A stretch of 64,000 nucleotides of DNA from Sphingomonas citri (GTDB lineage: Bacteria; Pseudomonadota; Alphaproteobacteria; Sphingomonadales; Sphingomonadaceae). Below are positions 9,144 through 17,349 of the stretch, in pieces. The notes under the pieces were generated by a model. That model was not told the DNA's origin, searched no databases, and saw nothing but the letters and a program-made list of their open reading frames with translations. The stretch covers positions 806,001 to 870,000 of the forward strand of contig NZ_JAHXZN010000001.1 of assembly GCF_019429485.1 (NCBI RefSeq). The letters are read 5' to 3'. The translations under genes were made by a program, and so were the position numbers. Numbering within the stretch: position 1 is the stretch's first letter; each line of letters begins with the position of its first letter.

Positions 9144-10484
9144 ATGACGCGCCCGTTCCGGCGAGCCCATTCGATCGCGCAGCCGATCTTCGCGCTGGTG
9201 ATCGCCTCGGTGGTCGCCGCCACCGCGATCCTGTTCTTCGTGACCTTCAGCGGGCCGCCGCCGCGCGTGCCGCCGCGCCCGCTCGAGGCGATCACCGCGG
9301 CGCTGCGCGGCCTGCCGCCGCCGCCACTGCCGCCCGAGTTTCGCCGCTTCCGGCCGCCCAGCGGTCGCTTTCGCACGTGGCGGATCGAGCCGCTGGAGAC
9401 GCTCACCGCAGCCGCCGCGCCGACCCCACGCTGGCGCGAGAAGCTCGACGCGCTGACCCAGGCGCGCATCGCCGCGCTGCTCCACGTCGCACCGCGCGAC
9501 GTGCTCGCTTTCACTGAGCTGAGTCCGCGCGGCGGCGGGCGCGAATTGTTCGGCTCCTTTACCGTCGCCTGGCGCCTGCCGCAGGGCTGGCGCGTGGTGC
9601 GCAGCCCGGCGCTGCCGCTGTTCACGCGCTGGCACCTGAACACGCTGATCGCGATGCTGGTCGCCATCGTAGCGCTTTCGGTCCCGGCGTGGATGCTGTC
9701 GCGCGCGATCTCACGCCCGCTCGCTCGGCTCGCCGCCGCGGCCGACCGCGCCGGTACCGGCGCGCCGCTGCCGCCGCTGCCTGAGGGCGGGCGCGAGGTG
9801 CGCGAGCTGGCGCACGCGGTCTCGACCATGCACGCGCGGCTCGCCGGCCATGCCGAGTCGCGCACCGCGATGCTGGCAGCGATCGCGCACGATCTCGGCA
9901 CGCCGCTGTCGCGCCTGGCGTTCTGGGTCGAGCAGCTGCCGGAGGGCGCGCGCGACCGTGCGGTGGCCGACATCGACGAGATGCGCCTGATGATCGCCGA
10001 GGTCCTCCGCTTCGCGCGCCATGACGTCGGCCGGCGCGAGGAGACGTTGGTCGAGCTGTCGAGCCTGCTCGATAGCCTGGCCGAGGACATGGCGGTCGGC
10101 GGCGCCGCCGTGACGGTCGCGGCGGGTGGCCCTCGCGCGGTGGTAAGCGGCGACCCAAGCGGACTGCGCCGCCTCTTCGCCAACCTGATCGGCAACGCGC
10201 TGCGCTACGGCGACTCCGCGGAGCTCACCTGGCGGATCGAGGACGGGCGCGTCACCGTCTCCGTCGCCGACCGAGGGCCCGGCATCGATCCGGCGCAGGC
10301 GGAGCGGCTGTTCGAGCCGTTCGTGCGCGGCGATCCCTCGCGCAACCGCTCGACCGGCGGCACCGGGCTGGGGCTCGCGATCGTCCGCTCGATCGCCGCG
10401 CGGCATGGCGGCACCGCCGTGCTCGCCAATCGCGACGGTGCGGCAGGCGCGGTCGCGACCGTGACACTGCCGCTGGCGCGCTGA
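9144..10484 (+). CDS. Sensor histidine kinase
   Basis: Membrane sensor kinase of 446 residues. TM1 (about 13-35) and TM2 (about 165-187) bracket a ~130-residue periplasmic domain with two Pro-rich stretches (PPPRVPPRPLE, PPPPLPPEF). A HAMP linker follows, then an H-box with the phospho-accepting His249 in AIAHDLGTPLSRLAF. The ATPase domain has the N-box NLIGNALRYG, DRGPGI and GGTGLGLAIV. The H-box has Gly where HDLRTPL/HELRTPL usually has Arg. The organisation is like EnvZ. The signal is unknown; the downstream lipoprotein could be a target. Confidence 0.94.
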   Translation: MTRPFRRAHSIAQPIFALVIASVVAATAILFFVTFSGPPPRVPPRPLEAITAALRGLPPPPLPPEFRRFRPPSGRFRTWRIEPLETLTAAAAPTPRWREKLDALTQARIAALLHVAPRDVLAFTELSPRGGGRELFGSFTVAWRLPQGWRVVRSPALPLFTRWHLNTLIAMLVAIVALSVPAWMLSRAISRPLARLAAAADRAGTGAPLPPLPEGGREVRELAHAVSTMHARLAGHAESRTAMLAAIAHDLGTPLSRLAFWVEQLPEGARDRAVADIDEMRLMIAEVLRFARHDVGRREETLVELSSLLDSLAEDMAVGGAAVTVAAGGPRAVVSGDPSGLRRLFANLIGNALRYGDSAELTWRIEDGRVTVSVADRGPGIDPAQAERLFEPFVRGDPSRNRSTGGTGLGLAIVRSIAARHGGTAVLANRDGAAGAVATVTLPLAR

Positions 10485-10578
10485 CACAATCGGCAACGTC
10501 GCGGTAGCGCCCCGACATCACGGCGTGCGGCAGGAGCGGCAGGAGGGTCGCGACGTTCGGGAGCGTCGCTGTTTTCCC

Positions 10579-10674
10579 CGTCATGGCGGACATGATCCGG
10601 CATCCATCGTTCTGCGCGAGCCACGATCGTGGCTCGCGCAATGGCATGGACCCCGGCGCAGGGCCGAGGTGACG
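10579..10674. repeat. REP-like palindromic intergenic element with a perfect 28-bp palindrome
   Basis: The element starts CGTCATGGCGGACATGATCC and ends with a degenerate complement running to GTGACG, giving imperfect terminal inverted repeats. Its centre (10613-10640) is a perfect 14+14-base palindrome, TGCGCGAGCCACGA and its complement. The left end shares CGTCAT..CGGA..TG.TCCG with the inverted repeat at 53284-53318. It lies between the kinase gene and the dioxygenase-like gene. Confidence 0.7.
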
Positions 10675-10715
10675 ATGAGGCGGACGGCGGGGCCCCGACA
10701 GCGAAAGGGACCCCG

Positions 10716-11621
10716 ATGCACCACGACGACCACGACCACGACCTCGGCCTCGCGCACGACCTCCAGATCATGGAGCGGATGGTGCAGCGCCGCCGCGCGC
10801 TCAAATGGTTCGCCGGCGCGGGCACCGTCGCACTAGTGGCGGGCTGCGGCAGCGGCTCGGGCGACGCCGAGACCGACGTGACAACCACCGCCACCGCCAT
10901 GCCGACCCCCTCGCCCACGCCGACTCCCAGCGCTACCGCCACCAGCACGAGCAGCGCGACGACCGGCTGCGTCCTCAACGCGACCGAGACCGCTGGCCCC
11001 TACCCCGCCGACGGCACCAACTCCTCGAGCGGTTCGACCTCGAACGTGCTCACCGCGACCGGGATCGTGCGCAGCGACATTCGCGCCAGCTTCCTCGGCA
11101 GCACCACCGCCGCCACGGGCGTGCAGGTGACGCTCACGCTCACCCTGGTCGACGTCAACCAGTCCTGCGCGCCGCTCGCCGGTTACGCCATCTATCTGTG
11201 GCATTGCGATCGCGAGGGGCATTACTCGCTCTACACCGCCGCGGCGGAGAGCTACCTGCGCGGGGTGCAAGTGACCGACAGCAACGGTCAGGTGACCTTC
11301 ACCACGATCTTCCCGGGCTGCTACGACGGGCGCTGGCCGCACATCCATTTCGAGGTCTTCTCCAGCCTCGCCAACGCCCTCGGTGGCCGTTACGCCACGC
11401 TCACCTCGCAGCTGGCCCTACCGTCCTCGACCTGCGCGACCGTCTATGCCGACACCGCCACCTACCCCTCGAGCGCGAGCAACTTCGCCCGCGTCGCGCT
11501 GTCGAGCGACAATGTCTTCGGCGACAACACCACCGCGCAGAACACGCAGATGACGCCCAGCTTCACCGGCACGCCGACCGCCGGCTATGCCGCCACCGCG
11601 GTGATCGGCTTGGCGCGCTGA
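10716..11621 (+). CDS. Intradiol ring-cleavage dioxygenase-like lipoprotein
   Basis: Start ATG at 10716 is preceded by GAAAGGGA. The N-terminus is rich in His and Asp (MHHDDHDHDLGLAHDL), followed by RRRALKWFAGAG and VALVAGCGSGSG, which resembles a Tat-like/lipoprotein signal with a Cys lipidation site. A Thr/Pro/Ser linker follows. The rest resembles secreted intradiol dioxygenases (PF00775): ETAGPYP, IYLWHCDREGHYSLY, and FPGCYDGRWPHIHFEVF, which would supply the Tyr and the two His ligands of Fe(III). Known relatives cleave catechol-type rings; the extracytoplasmic members are poorly characterised. It may act on lignin- or phenolic-derived compounds at the surface; that is inference. Confidence 0.75.
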   Translation: MHHDDHDHDLGLAHDLQIMERMVQRRRALKWFAGAGTVALVAGCGSGSGDAETDVTTTATAMPTPSPTPTPSATATSTSSATTGCVLNATETAGPYPADGTNSSSGSTSNVLTATGIVRSDIRASFLGSTTAATGVQVTLTLTLVDVNQSCAPLAGYAIYLWHCDREGHYSLYTAAAESYLRGVQVTDSNGQVTFTTIFPGCYDGRWPHIHFEVFSSLANALGGRYATLTSQLALPSSTCATVYADTATYPSSASNFARVALSSDNVFGDNTTAQNTQMTPSFTGTPTAGYAATAVIGLAR

Positions 11622-11645
11622 ACCGGCACAGCTAAGAGGCGCGCC

Positions 11646-13076
11646 ATGACCGGCGCGCCCCTGATCCTCTACAACAGCCTGACCCGCGAGCCGGAGACCT
11701 TCCGCCCGCTCGACCCGTCGAACGTGCGCGTCTACTCGTGCGGGCCGACGGTCTATCACTACGCGCACATCGGCAACCTGCGCGCCTATGTCTTCACCGA
11801 CACGCTCGCGCGCGTGATCCGCTGGAAGGGCTGGCCGCTCACCCATGTCATCAACATCACCGACGTCGGCCACCTCACCTCCGACGCCGACGCGGGCGAC
11901 GACAAGATGGAGGCCGCGGCGCGCGCCTCCGGCCGCGACATCTGGGCGATCGCGCGCCATTATACCGAGGCGTTCGAGCGCAACCTCGCCGAGCTCAACA
12001 TCGTGCCGCCGACCCACCTGCCGCGCGCGACGGATCACGTCGCCGAGATGATCGCCTGGGGCGAGGCGATCGCCGAGCGCCACTGCTACCTGCTCGACGA
12101 CGGCCTCTATTTCGACACCAGCACGGTGCCCGATTACGGCCGGCTCGCCGGCGGGCAGGACGATGCCGCGCACGCGCGGATCGAGGCGGTGGCGGGCAAG
12201 CGCCACCCGCAGGACTTCGCGATCTGGCGCCGCACCCCGGCGGGCGAGATGCGCCAGATGGAGTGGGACTCGCCCTGGGGCCGCGGCGCGCCGGGCTGGC
12301 ATCTCGAATGTTCGGTGATGAGCCGCCGCTATCTCGGCGCGGCCTTCGACATCCACACCGGCGGGATCGACCATCGCGAGATCCACCACCCCAACGAGAT
12401 CGCGCAGAACCAGGCCTATTGCGACTGCGCCGACACCGGCGCGCAGATCTGGATGCACAACAATTTCGTCGTCGACCGCGGCGGCAAGATGAGCAAGTCG
12501 TCGGGCGAGTTCATGACGCTCGACCGACTGGTCGAGCGCGGCTTCCACCCGCTCGCTTATCGTTTGATGTGTCTCCAGGCGCATTATCGCAGCGAGCTCG
12601 ACTTCTCCTGGGAGAACCTGGCGGCGGCGCAGGTGCGGCTGAAGCGGCTGGTCCACGCCGTCGCGGCGCTGCGCGCGCGCGACCCTGGCGTCGCCAAAGG
12701 CGCACCCACAGTCTATCGCGACCAGCTCGACGCCGCACTGAGCGACGACCTCAACACGCCGCGCGCGCTGCCCGTGGTGGACGCGCTGCTCGCCGACAAG
12801 CGGATCTCGGCCGCTGACCGGTTGGCGCTGCTCGACGAGGTCGACGCGCTGCTCGGGCTGGGACTGGCGACGCTGACGCGCGAGGCGCTGCGCGTCCGCC
12901 CGGCGGCCGCGACGATCGACGAGGCCGAGATCGCCGCCGCGCTGGAGCAGCGTCGTGCGGCGCGCGCGGAGAAGGACTTCGCCCGCTCGGACTCGATCCG
13001 CGACGAACTCGCCGCGGCGGGGGTCGAGGCGATGGACGGCGATCCGCTGGGATGGGACTGGAAGATAACGATATAG
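11646..13076 (+). CDS. cysS: Cysteine--tRNA ligase
   Basis: Class I aminoacyl-tRNA synthetase charging tRNA-Cys. The 476-residue protein has YSCGPTVYHYAHIGN with the HIGH-type motif at residues 41-44, KMSKS at 281-285, and Zn-binding Cys/His residues including WHLECSVM and GGIDHREIHHPNE. The C-terminal domain has the typical ARAEKDFARSDSIRDELAAAG helix and ends at GWDWKI. It is the only copy seen in the window and follows the dioxygenase-like gene by 24 bases. Confidence 0.97.
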   Translation: MTGAPLILYNSLTREPETFRPLDPSNVRVYSCGPTVYHYAHIGNLRAYVFTDTLARVIRWKGWPLTHVINITDVGHLTSDADAGDDKMEAAARASGRDIWAIARHYTEAFERNLAELNIVPPTHLPRATDHVAEMIAWGEAIAERHCYLLDDGLYFDTSTVPDYGRLAGGQDDAAHARIEAVAGKRHPQDFAIWRRTPAGEMRQMEWDSPWGRGAPGWHLECSVMSRRYLGAAFDIHTGGIDHREIHHPNEIAQNQAYCDCADTGAQIWMHNNFVVDRGGKMSKSSGEFMTLDRLVERGFHPLAYRLMCLQAHYRSELDFSWENLAAAQVRLKRLVHAVAALRARDPGVAKGAPTVYRDQLDAALSDDLNTPRALPVVDALLADKRISAADRLALLDEVDALLGLGLATLTREALRVRPAAATIDEAEIAAALEQRRAARAEKDFARSDSIRDELAAAGVEAMDGDPLGWDWKITI

Positions 13077-13091
13077 GTCTTTGTCCGTTTC

Positions 13092-13186
13092 CTGTGCCCC
13101 GGCGCAGGCCGGGGCACAGTTGGGGAACGTTGGTAGCTTCCACAACGGCTTCCCAACTGGACCCCTGCCTCCGCCGGGGCACAGCA
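13092..13186. repeat. Cluster of nested palindromes after cysS (REP-like)
   Basis: A perfect 12-base-pair stem CTGTGCCCCGGC / GCCGGGGCACAG with a GCAG loop (13092-13119) starts 16 bases after the cysS stop. CAGTTGGG is matched by CCCAACTG some 40 bases later, and a third partial copy CCGGGGCACAG follows. The array may act as transcription terminator and mRNA stabiliser for cysS as well as being a repeated element. Confidence 0.6.
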
Positions 13187-13231
13187 GGAGGGGCGAAGTC
13201 GCCTCACCCGTCACGTTAGGAGGAACCGTAC

Positions 13232-14014
13232 ATGCAGCTCGGGATCGAGGGACGTCGCGCCATCGTCTGCGCGTCGAGCCAGGGGCTCGGCCGCGCCTGC
13301 GCCGAGGCGCTCGCCGCCGCGGGCTGTGCGCTGGTGCTCAACGGGCGCGACGCCGAGGCGCTCGCCGCCACCGCCGACGCGATCCGTGCCGCGCACGGCG
13401 TCGCGGTCGAGACGGTCGCCGGCGACGTCGCCGACGAGCAGGTCCAGGCCGCGCTGGTCGACGCCGCGGGCGGAGCTCCCGATATCCTCGTCAACAACAA
13501 CGGCGGCCCGCCGCTGCGCGACTTCCGCGCGATCGACCGCGACGCGCTGCGCGCCGGGGTGGAGGCGAACATGATCACACCGATCCGCCTCACCCAGCGC
13601 GTGATCGACGGCATGGTCGAGCGCGGCTTCGGGCGGATCGTCTGCATCACCTCGGCCTCGGTGAAGGCGCCGCTCGCCGGGCTCGACCTGTCGAGCGGCG
13701 CCCGCGCCGGGCTGACCGGCTTCCTCGCCGGCGTCGCGCGGCAAGTGGCGCAAGCCGACGTCACGATCAACTTCCTCCTTCCCGGCCAGTTCGCGACGCG
13801 CCGGCTCGACAGCGTCCACGCCGCGGCGGCGGAGAAGCAGGGCGTCGACGTCGCCGAGGCGGCGCGCCGCGGGGCCGAGCGGATCCCGGCGCAACGCTAC
13901 GGCGATCCCGCCGAGTTCGGAGCCGCCTGCGCCTTCCTCTGCTCCGCCAAGGCGGGCTATATCACCGGGCAGAGCCTCTTGATCGACGGTGGCGCCTATC
14001 CTGGTATCCTATGA
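13232..14014 (+). CDS. SDR-fold protein lacking the catalytic Tyr-Lys (BKR-like)
   Basis: A 260-residue Rossmann protein closest to the 3-oxoacyl-ACP-reductase-like SDR subgroup. The cofactor loop is degenerate: CASSQGLG (residues 13-20) replaces TGxxxGxG, and NNNGG replaces NNAG. In the segment where SDRs have Ser-x12-Tyr-x3-Lys, the sequence is ITSASVKAPLAGLDLSSGAR, which puts Ser and Arg at the Tyr and Lys positions. The tail (YITGQSLLIDGGAYPGIL) is normal. This pattern fits a known SDR-like subgroup without the canonical tetrad, so reductase activity is doubtful. An AGGAGGA ribosome site lies 8 bases before the ATG. Confidence 0.85.
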   Translation: MQLGIEGRRAIVCASSQGLGRACAEALAAAGCALVLNGRDAEALAATADAIRAAHGVAVETVAGDVADEQVQAALVDAAGGAPDILVNNNGGPPLRDFRAIDRDALRAGVEANMITPIRLTQRVIDGMVERGFGRIVCITSASVKAPLAGLDLSSGARAGLTGFLAGVARQVAQADVTINFLLPGQFATRRLDSVHAAAAEKQGVDVAEAARRGAERIPAQRYGDPAEFGAACAFLCSAKAGYITGQSLLIDGGAYPGIL

Positions 14015-14094
14015 GGCCGGATCGATACCGATGAACATTGCGAGTCGCGCACGTTTCGTTCAAGGCGCGCGACGAAATGGAAGGAAGATTACCG

Positions 14095-15465
14095 ATGGCC
14101 ACGTCATGGGCCCCCGACAGCTGGATCAAGGCCGAAGCGCGCCAGCTGCCTGACTATCCCGACACCGCCGCGCTCGCCACCGCGACGCATCGGCTCGCCA
14201 CCTTCCCGCCGCTCGTGTTCGCGGGTGAGGCGCGCAACCTCACCGCCGATCTCGCCAAGGTGGCGGAGGGCAAGGCCTTCCTGCTCCAGGGCGGCGACTG
14301 TGCCGAGAGCTTCGCCGAGTTCCACCCCAACAACATCCGCGACACGTTCCGCGTCATCCTGCAGATGGCAGTGGTGCTCACCTTCGCGTCGAAGCTGCCG
14401 GTGGTGAAGGTCGGGCGGATGGCGGGCCAGTTCGCCAAGCCTCGTTCGACTGCGACCGAGGTGATCGACGGGGTCGAGCTGCCGAGCTACCGCGGCGACA
14501 ACGTCAACGACATCGCCTTCACGCCCGAGTCGCGCCTGCCCGATCCCGAGCGGATGGTGCGCGCCTATGCGCAGTCCGCCGCGACGCTCAACCTGCTGCG
14601 CGCCTTCGCGCAGGGCGGCTATGCCAACCTCCACCAGGTGCATCGCTGGACGCACGACTTCATGGGTCGCAGTCCCTGGGCGAAGAAGTACGCGGAGACC
14701 GCGGATCGCATCGGCGAGGCGCTCGACTTCATGGAAGCCTGCGGGATCAGCCCCGATACGGTGCCGCAGCTGTCGCAGACCACCTTCTACACCAGCCACG
14801 AGGCGCTGCTGCTCCCCTTCGAGCAGGCGCTGGCGCGGCAGGATTCGCTCACGGGCGACTGGTACGACACCTCGGCGCATTTCCTCTGGATCGGCGACCG
14901 CACGCGCTTCGAGGGCTCGGCGCACGTCGAGTTCCTGCGCGGCATCGGCAACCCGATCGGCGTCAAGTGTGGCCCGTCGCTCGAGCCCGACGCGCTGCTG
15001 CGCATGCTCGACACGCTCAACCCCGGCCGCGTGCCGGGCCGGATGACGCTGATCACGCGCTACGGCTTTGACAAGATCGAGGCGCATCTGCCGCGGCTGG
15101 TGCGCGCGGTGACGCGCGAGGGCCATCCGGTGGTGTGGAGCTGCGACCCGATGCACGGCAACACCGTCAAGGCGGCGAGCGGCTATAAGACTCGCCCGTT
15201 CGATCGCATCCTCGCCGAGGTGCGCGGGTTCTTCGCGGTCCACCGCGCCGAGGGCACGCACGCCGGCGGCATCCACGCCGAGATGACGGGGCAGAACGTC
15301 ACCGAATGCACCGGCGGCGCGATCGACGTGACCGAGCAGAGCCTGGCCGACCGCTATCACACGCACTGCGATCCGCGGCTCAACGCCGGGCAGAGCCTCG
15401 AGCTGGCCTTCCTTCTGGCCGAGATGCTCAACGCGGAGATGGCGGAGCGTCGCAAGGCGGCGTGA
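14095..15465 (+). CDS. 3-deoxy-7-phosphoheptulonate synthase, class II
   Basis: First step of the shikimate pathway: phosphoenolpyruvate plus erythrose-4-phosphate gives DAHP. The 456-residue protein is the plant/mycobacterial class II type, with [46 protein letters not shown], and [14 protein letters not shown], which carry substrate and metal ligands. Start ATG at 14095 is preceded by AAGGAAG at 7 bases; the longer frame from 14038 has no such site. With the chorismate mutase at 48 kb, this shows aromatic amino acid synthesis genes scattered through the window. Confidence 0.95.
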   Translation: MATSWAPDSWIKAEARQLPDYPDTAALATATHRLATFPPLVFAGEARNLTADLAKVAEGKAFLLQGGDCAESFAEFHPNNIRDTFRVILQMAVVLTFASKLPVVKVGRMAGQFAKPRSTATEVIDGVELPSYRGDNVNDIAFTPESRLPDPERMVRAYAQSAATLNLLRAFAQGGYANLHQVHRWTHDFMGRSPWAKKYAETADRIGEALDFMEACGISPDTVPQLSQTTFYTSHEALLLPFEQALARQDSLTGDWYDTSAHFLWIGDRTRFEGSAHVEFLRGIGNPIGVKCGPSLEPDALLRMLDTLNPGRVPGRMTLITRYGFDKIEAHLPRLVRAVTREGHPVVWSCDPMHGNTVKAASGYKTRPFDRILAEVRGFFAVHRAEGTHAGGIHAEMTGQNVTECTGGAIDVTEQSLADRYHTHCDPRLNAGQSLELAFLLAEMLNAEMAERRKAA

Positions 15466-15472
15466 TCGGTCT

Positions 15473-15515
15473 CGCACCCAAGGCCGCGCGAGAAAAGCGC
15501 GTGACCTTGGGTGCG
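15473..15515 (+). terminator. Long hairpin after the DAHP synthase gene
   Basis: CGCACCCAAGG pairs perfectly with CCTTGGGTGCG, and inside it CGCGC pairs with GCGCG around an A-rich loop. It starts 8 bases after the stop. No T-run follows, so it may be a Rho-assisted or stabilising structure; it also insulates the tRNA gene downstream. Confidence 0.55.
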
Positions 15516-15580
15516 GCGCGGCGAAAGTCGCTTGACGGCGCGTTCACCGCCACCTAACAGCGCGCCTCCACACCGCGCAC

Positions 15581-15656
15581 GGCCCCTTCGTCTAGCGGTC
15601 TAGGACGTCGCCCTCTCACGGCGAAAACACGGGTTCGAGTCCCGTAGGGGTCACCA
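15581..15656 (+). tRNA. tRNA-Glu (anticodon CTC)
   Basis: A 76-base cloverleaf. The acceptor stem is GGCCCCT/AGGGGTC, the anticodon arm TCGCC-CTCTCAC-GGCGA has anticodon CTC at 15615-15617, and the T-arm ACGGG-TTCGAGT-CCCGT is perfect. The 3' CCA is encoded. It reads GAG codons. Confidence 0.97.
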
Positions 15657-15966
15657 TTTCGGATCGTCCACGATGTGGGCGGCGTCCGGCACGATCGAGC
15701 GGCGCTTGACCGGACGTGTCGCACCGATCAGTTGCGAAGCGGTGGGACTGCACTGTCACCTGCCCCTTCGCTGATGCCGAACTTGCCTGCGGCGGTGGGC
15801 TCTTAGGAAGTATCCGGGGCGCTCTCCCGCTGGCGTGGACCGGATCCGTGGCAGCACCTCATCCATCCTCGGCGACGCCTGTACGAACTTGGGCCTATTC
15901 GGTTTAAATAACTGATCCTTACTGATTTTCCTTTCTGGTATCCGCGCCAGAGGGGGGAAAATCATC
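15657..15966. other. Intergenic stretch downstream of tRNA-Glu
   Basis: About 310 bases without a convincing gene. Composition shifts from GC-rich to a noticeably AT-rich patch (GGTTTAAATAACTGATCC and the pyrimidine run after it, about 15900-15940), which would suit a promoter for the small gene at 15967. No integrase, att-like duplication of the tRNA 3' end or repeat was found. Confidence 0.5.
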
Positions 15967-16233
15967 GTGGTCATGGGTCTCATCCGGGGCGTCGTCGGCG
16001 CGCCGCTATCGCATGGTCATAACAGCGCCCGGAAAGGGCCTGAGCCAAAGACCGTCCCGTCCGCAGGGCTGCTGCGAACACTCGCCGCCCTGCCCTTGGC
16101 CTATGTGCGCAAGCGGGAAGCGGTCGCAGCCGCGCGGGTCGCCGCCGGCTATTGCGCCGACTGCGGCATGCTGCCGATCGGCGAAGAAGATCTGTGCGAG
16201 GGCTGCTGGGTCGAGCAGCATGCCGGCCCCTGA
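15967..16233 (+). CDS. Small zinc-ribbon-like protein, hypothetical
   Basis: An 88-residue frame with a GTG (15967) or ATG (15973) start behind a purine-rich AGAGGGGGGAAAA. The C-terminal third has two Cys pairs, YCADCGMLP and LCEGCWVEQ, spaced like a small zinc ribbon, after a basic helix (LAYVRKREAVAAARVAAGY). The N-terminal 25 residues are less convincing. I do not recognise a family; the Cys pattern and ribosome site are the only support. Confidence 0.5.
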   Translation: MVMGLIRGVVGAPLSHGHNSARKGPEPKTVPSAGLLRTLAALPLAYVRKREAVAAARVAAGYCADCGMLPIGEEDLCEGCWVEQHAGP

Positions 16234-16359
16234 GCTGATGCGATGCACGCCCGATCTGTCATCGTGCACCTCCATCTCGATGGTCGATGGCGCATCGACG
16301 ACAAGGGCCACCGCATCGTCGCGACATCGCGACCCCGCTCCTTTTCCGCTGACGCAATG

Positions 16360-16530
16360 CTATCGCGGGCGCGGCGGCTCGGCGCGACGCAGGCAGTCGG
16401 CGGCCTCGTCGCGATAGGCCCGCATCAGTTCGGGATCCTGCGCCTGCTCGGCGAGCAGCGCGTATCGGCGCGCGCGCCGCAGCAGCTTGATCCGGGTCTC
16501 GCCGTCCAGCGTGGGTGGGATCGGCGACAT
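16360..16530 (-). CDS. Small helical protein, hypothetical
   Basis: A 56-residue frame starting at the ATG of MSPIPPTLDGETRIKLL, with GGAG seven bases upstream on the minus strand. The body is one charged amphipathic helix region (LLRRARRYALLAEQAQD, AYRDEAADCLRRAE). This charge pattern and the Glu/Arg spacing look coding. Similar short proteins occur in sphingomonads, with no function known to me. Confidence 0.55.
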   Translation of the reverse strand: MSPIPPTLDGETRIKLLRRARRYALLAEQAQDPELMRAYRDEAADCLRRAEPPRPR

Positions 16531-16659
16531 TCCTACACTCCGGACCGCGGCGCGAACCGTCACGCGCCCGTCACGACCGTGCGGGCGGAGCGGATCAGCG
16601 ACAACTTCTCTTCGTGATATACCTCTCCGGCGCGATCGCGGCCCGCTCGGGGCAGCCGC

Positions 16660-17349
16660 TCAATCGAGCGAGTCGAGGCTCTCGATGATTCGATCCGCCT
16701 CGTCCCCGGCGGAGGCCGCTCGCACCTCGGCATGGAGACCGCCGGCGCGCACGATCCGCACCGTGTGCCACCCCAACTGGCGCGGCGCGACGAAGTCCTT
16801 CGACGGATTGTCGGCGACATAGGTGAAGGAGGCTCCGCTAAGGCCGAAGGCCGCCTCGAGATGGTCGAAGGCGCGCCGGCTCGGCTTCCAGGCCGCGCGC
16901 CCCCAGCGATCGGTACAGACCGCCTGGCGCACGCCGCGGCGGAACAGGTCGAGCGCGCGGAGCTTGCGGCGTTGCGCGTCGAGGAAACCGTCGGTCACGA
17001 TGGCCACCGCGGTTCCCGCGTCGCGCCGATCGAGGTAGCGCGTGGCGTCGGTTGCCAGCGCGATCCGCGGCCGGTGCTGGCGGTACACCGCGAGCAGGCG
17101 CGCCACCAGCGCGGGCGTGGCGGTCTGACCGAGCGCCGCGAGCGAGTCGTCGAAGATCCGTTGCCGCGCCCCCGCCTCGAAGCGCTCGCGCATGAGCGGG
17201 CCGAGCCGGTCGAGGCCGAGCCGCGCGCGCGCCCAGTCGCCCGCCGCGGTGAGTCCGCTGACGACATAGTCGCGCTCGAGGTAGAGCGTATCGTCGAGGT
17301 CGAATACCATGACCCGCTCGGGTGCGGGCAGCTCAGAGGAAGACGGCAT
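16660..17349 (-). CDS. HAD-family hydrolase of the glycan locus
   Basis: A 229-residue haloacid-dehalogenase phosphatase. Motif I is VFDLDDTLYLERD (about residues 15-27), motif II is IVTDGF, and motifs III/IV are KPSRRAF and YVADNPSKDF. Substrate is unknown. It is the last gene of the leftward glycan operon, and its first 17 bases overlap the end of the ATP-grasp gene, implying joint translation and a shared substrate. It could remove a phosphate from a sugar or ligase product. Confidence 0.88.
   Translation of the reverse strand: MPSSSELPAPERVMVFDLDDTLYLERDYVVSGLTAAGDWARARLGLDRLGPLMRERFEAGARQRIFDDSLAALGQTATPALVARLLAVYRQHRPRIALATDATRYLDRRDAGTAVAIVTDGFLDAQRRKLRALDLFRRGVRQAVCTDRWGRAAWKPSRRAFDHLEAAFGLSGASFTYVADNPSKDFVAPRQLGWHTVRIVRAGGLHAEVRAASAGDEADRIIESLDSLD

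Noticed and set aside
15581..15966. tRNA-Glu as an integration site for a mobile element
   Set aside because: No integrase, no duplicated tRNA 3' end and no shift to foreign gene content follows it; the next genes look native.
16006..16311. A 101-codon minus-strand frame opposite the zinc-ribbon-like gene
   Set aside because: No ribosome site and less coherent composition; the plus-strand frame has paired Cys motifs and a purine-rich leader.
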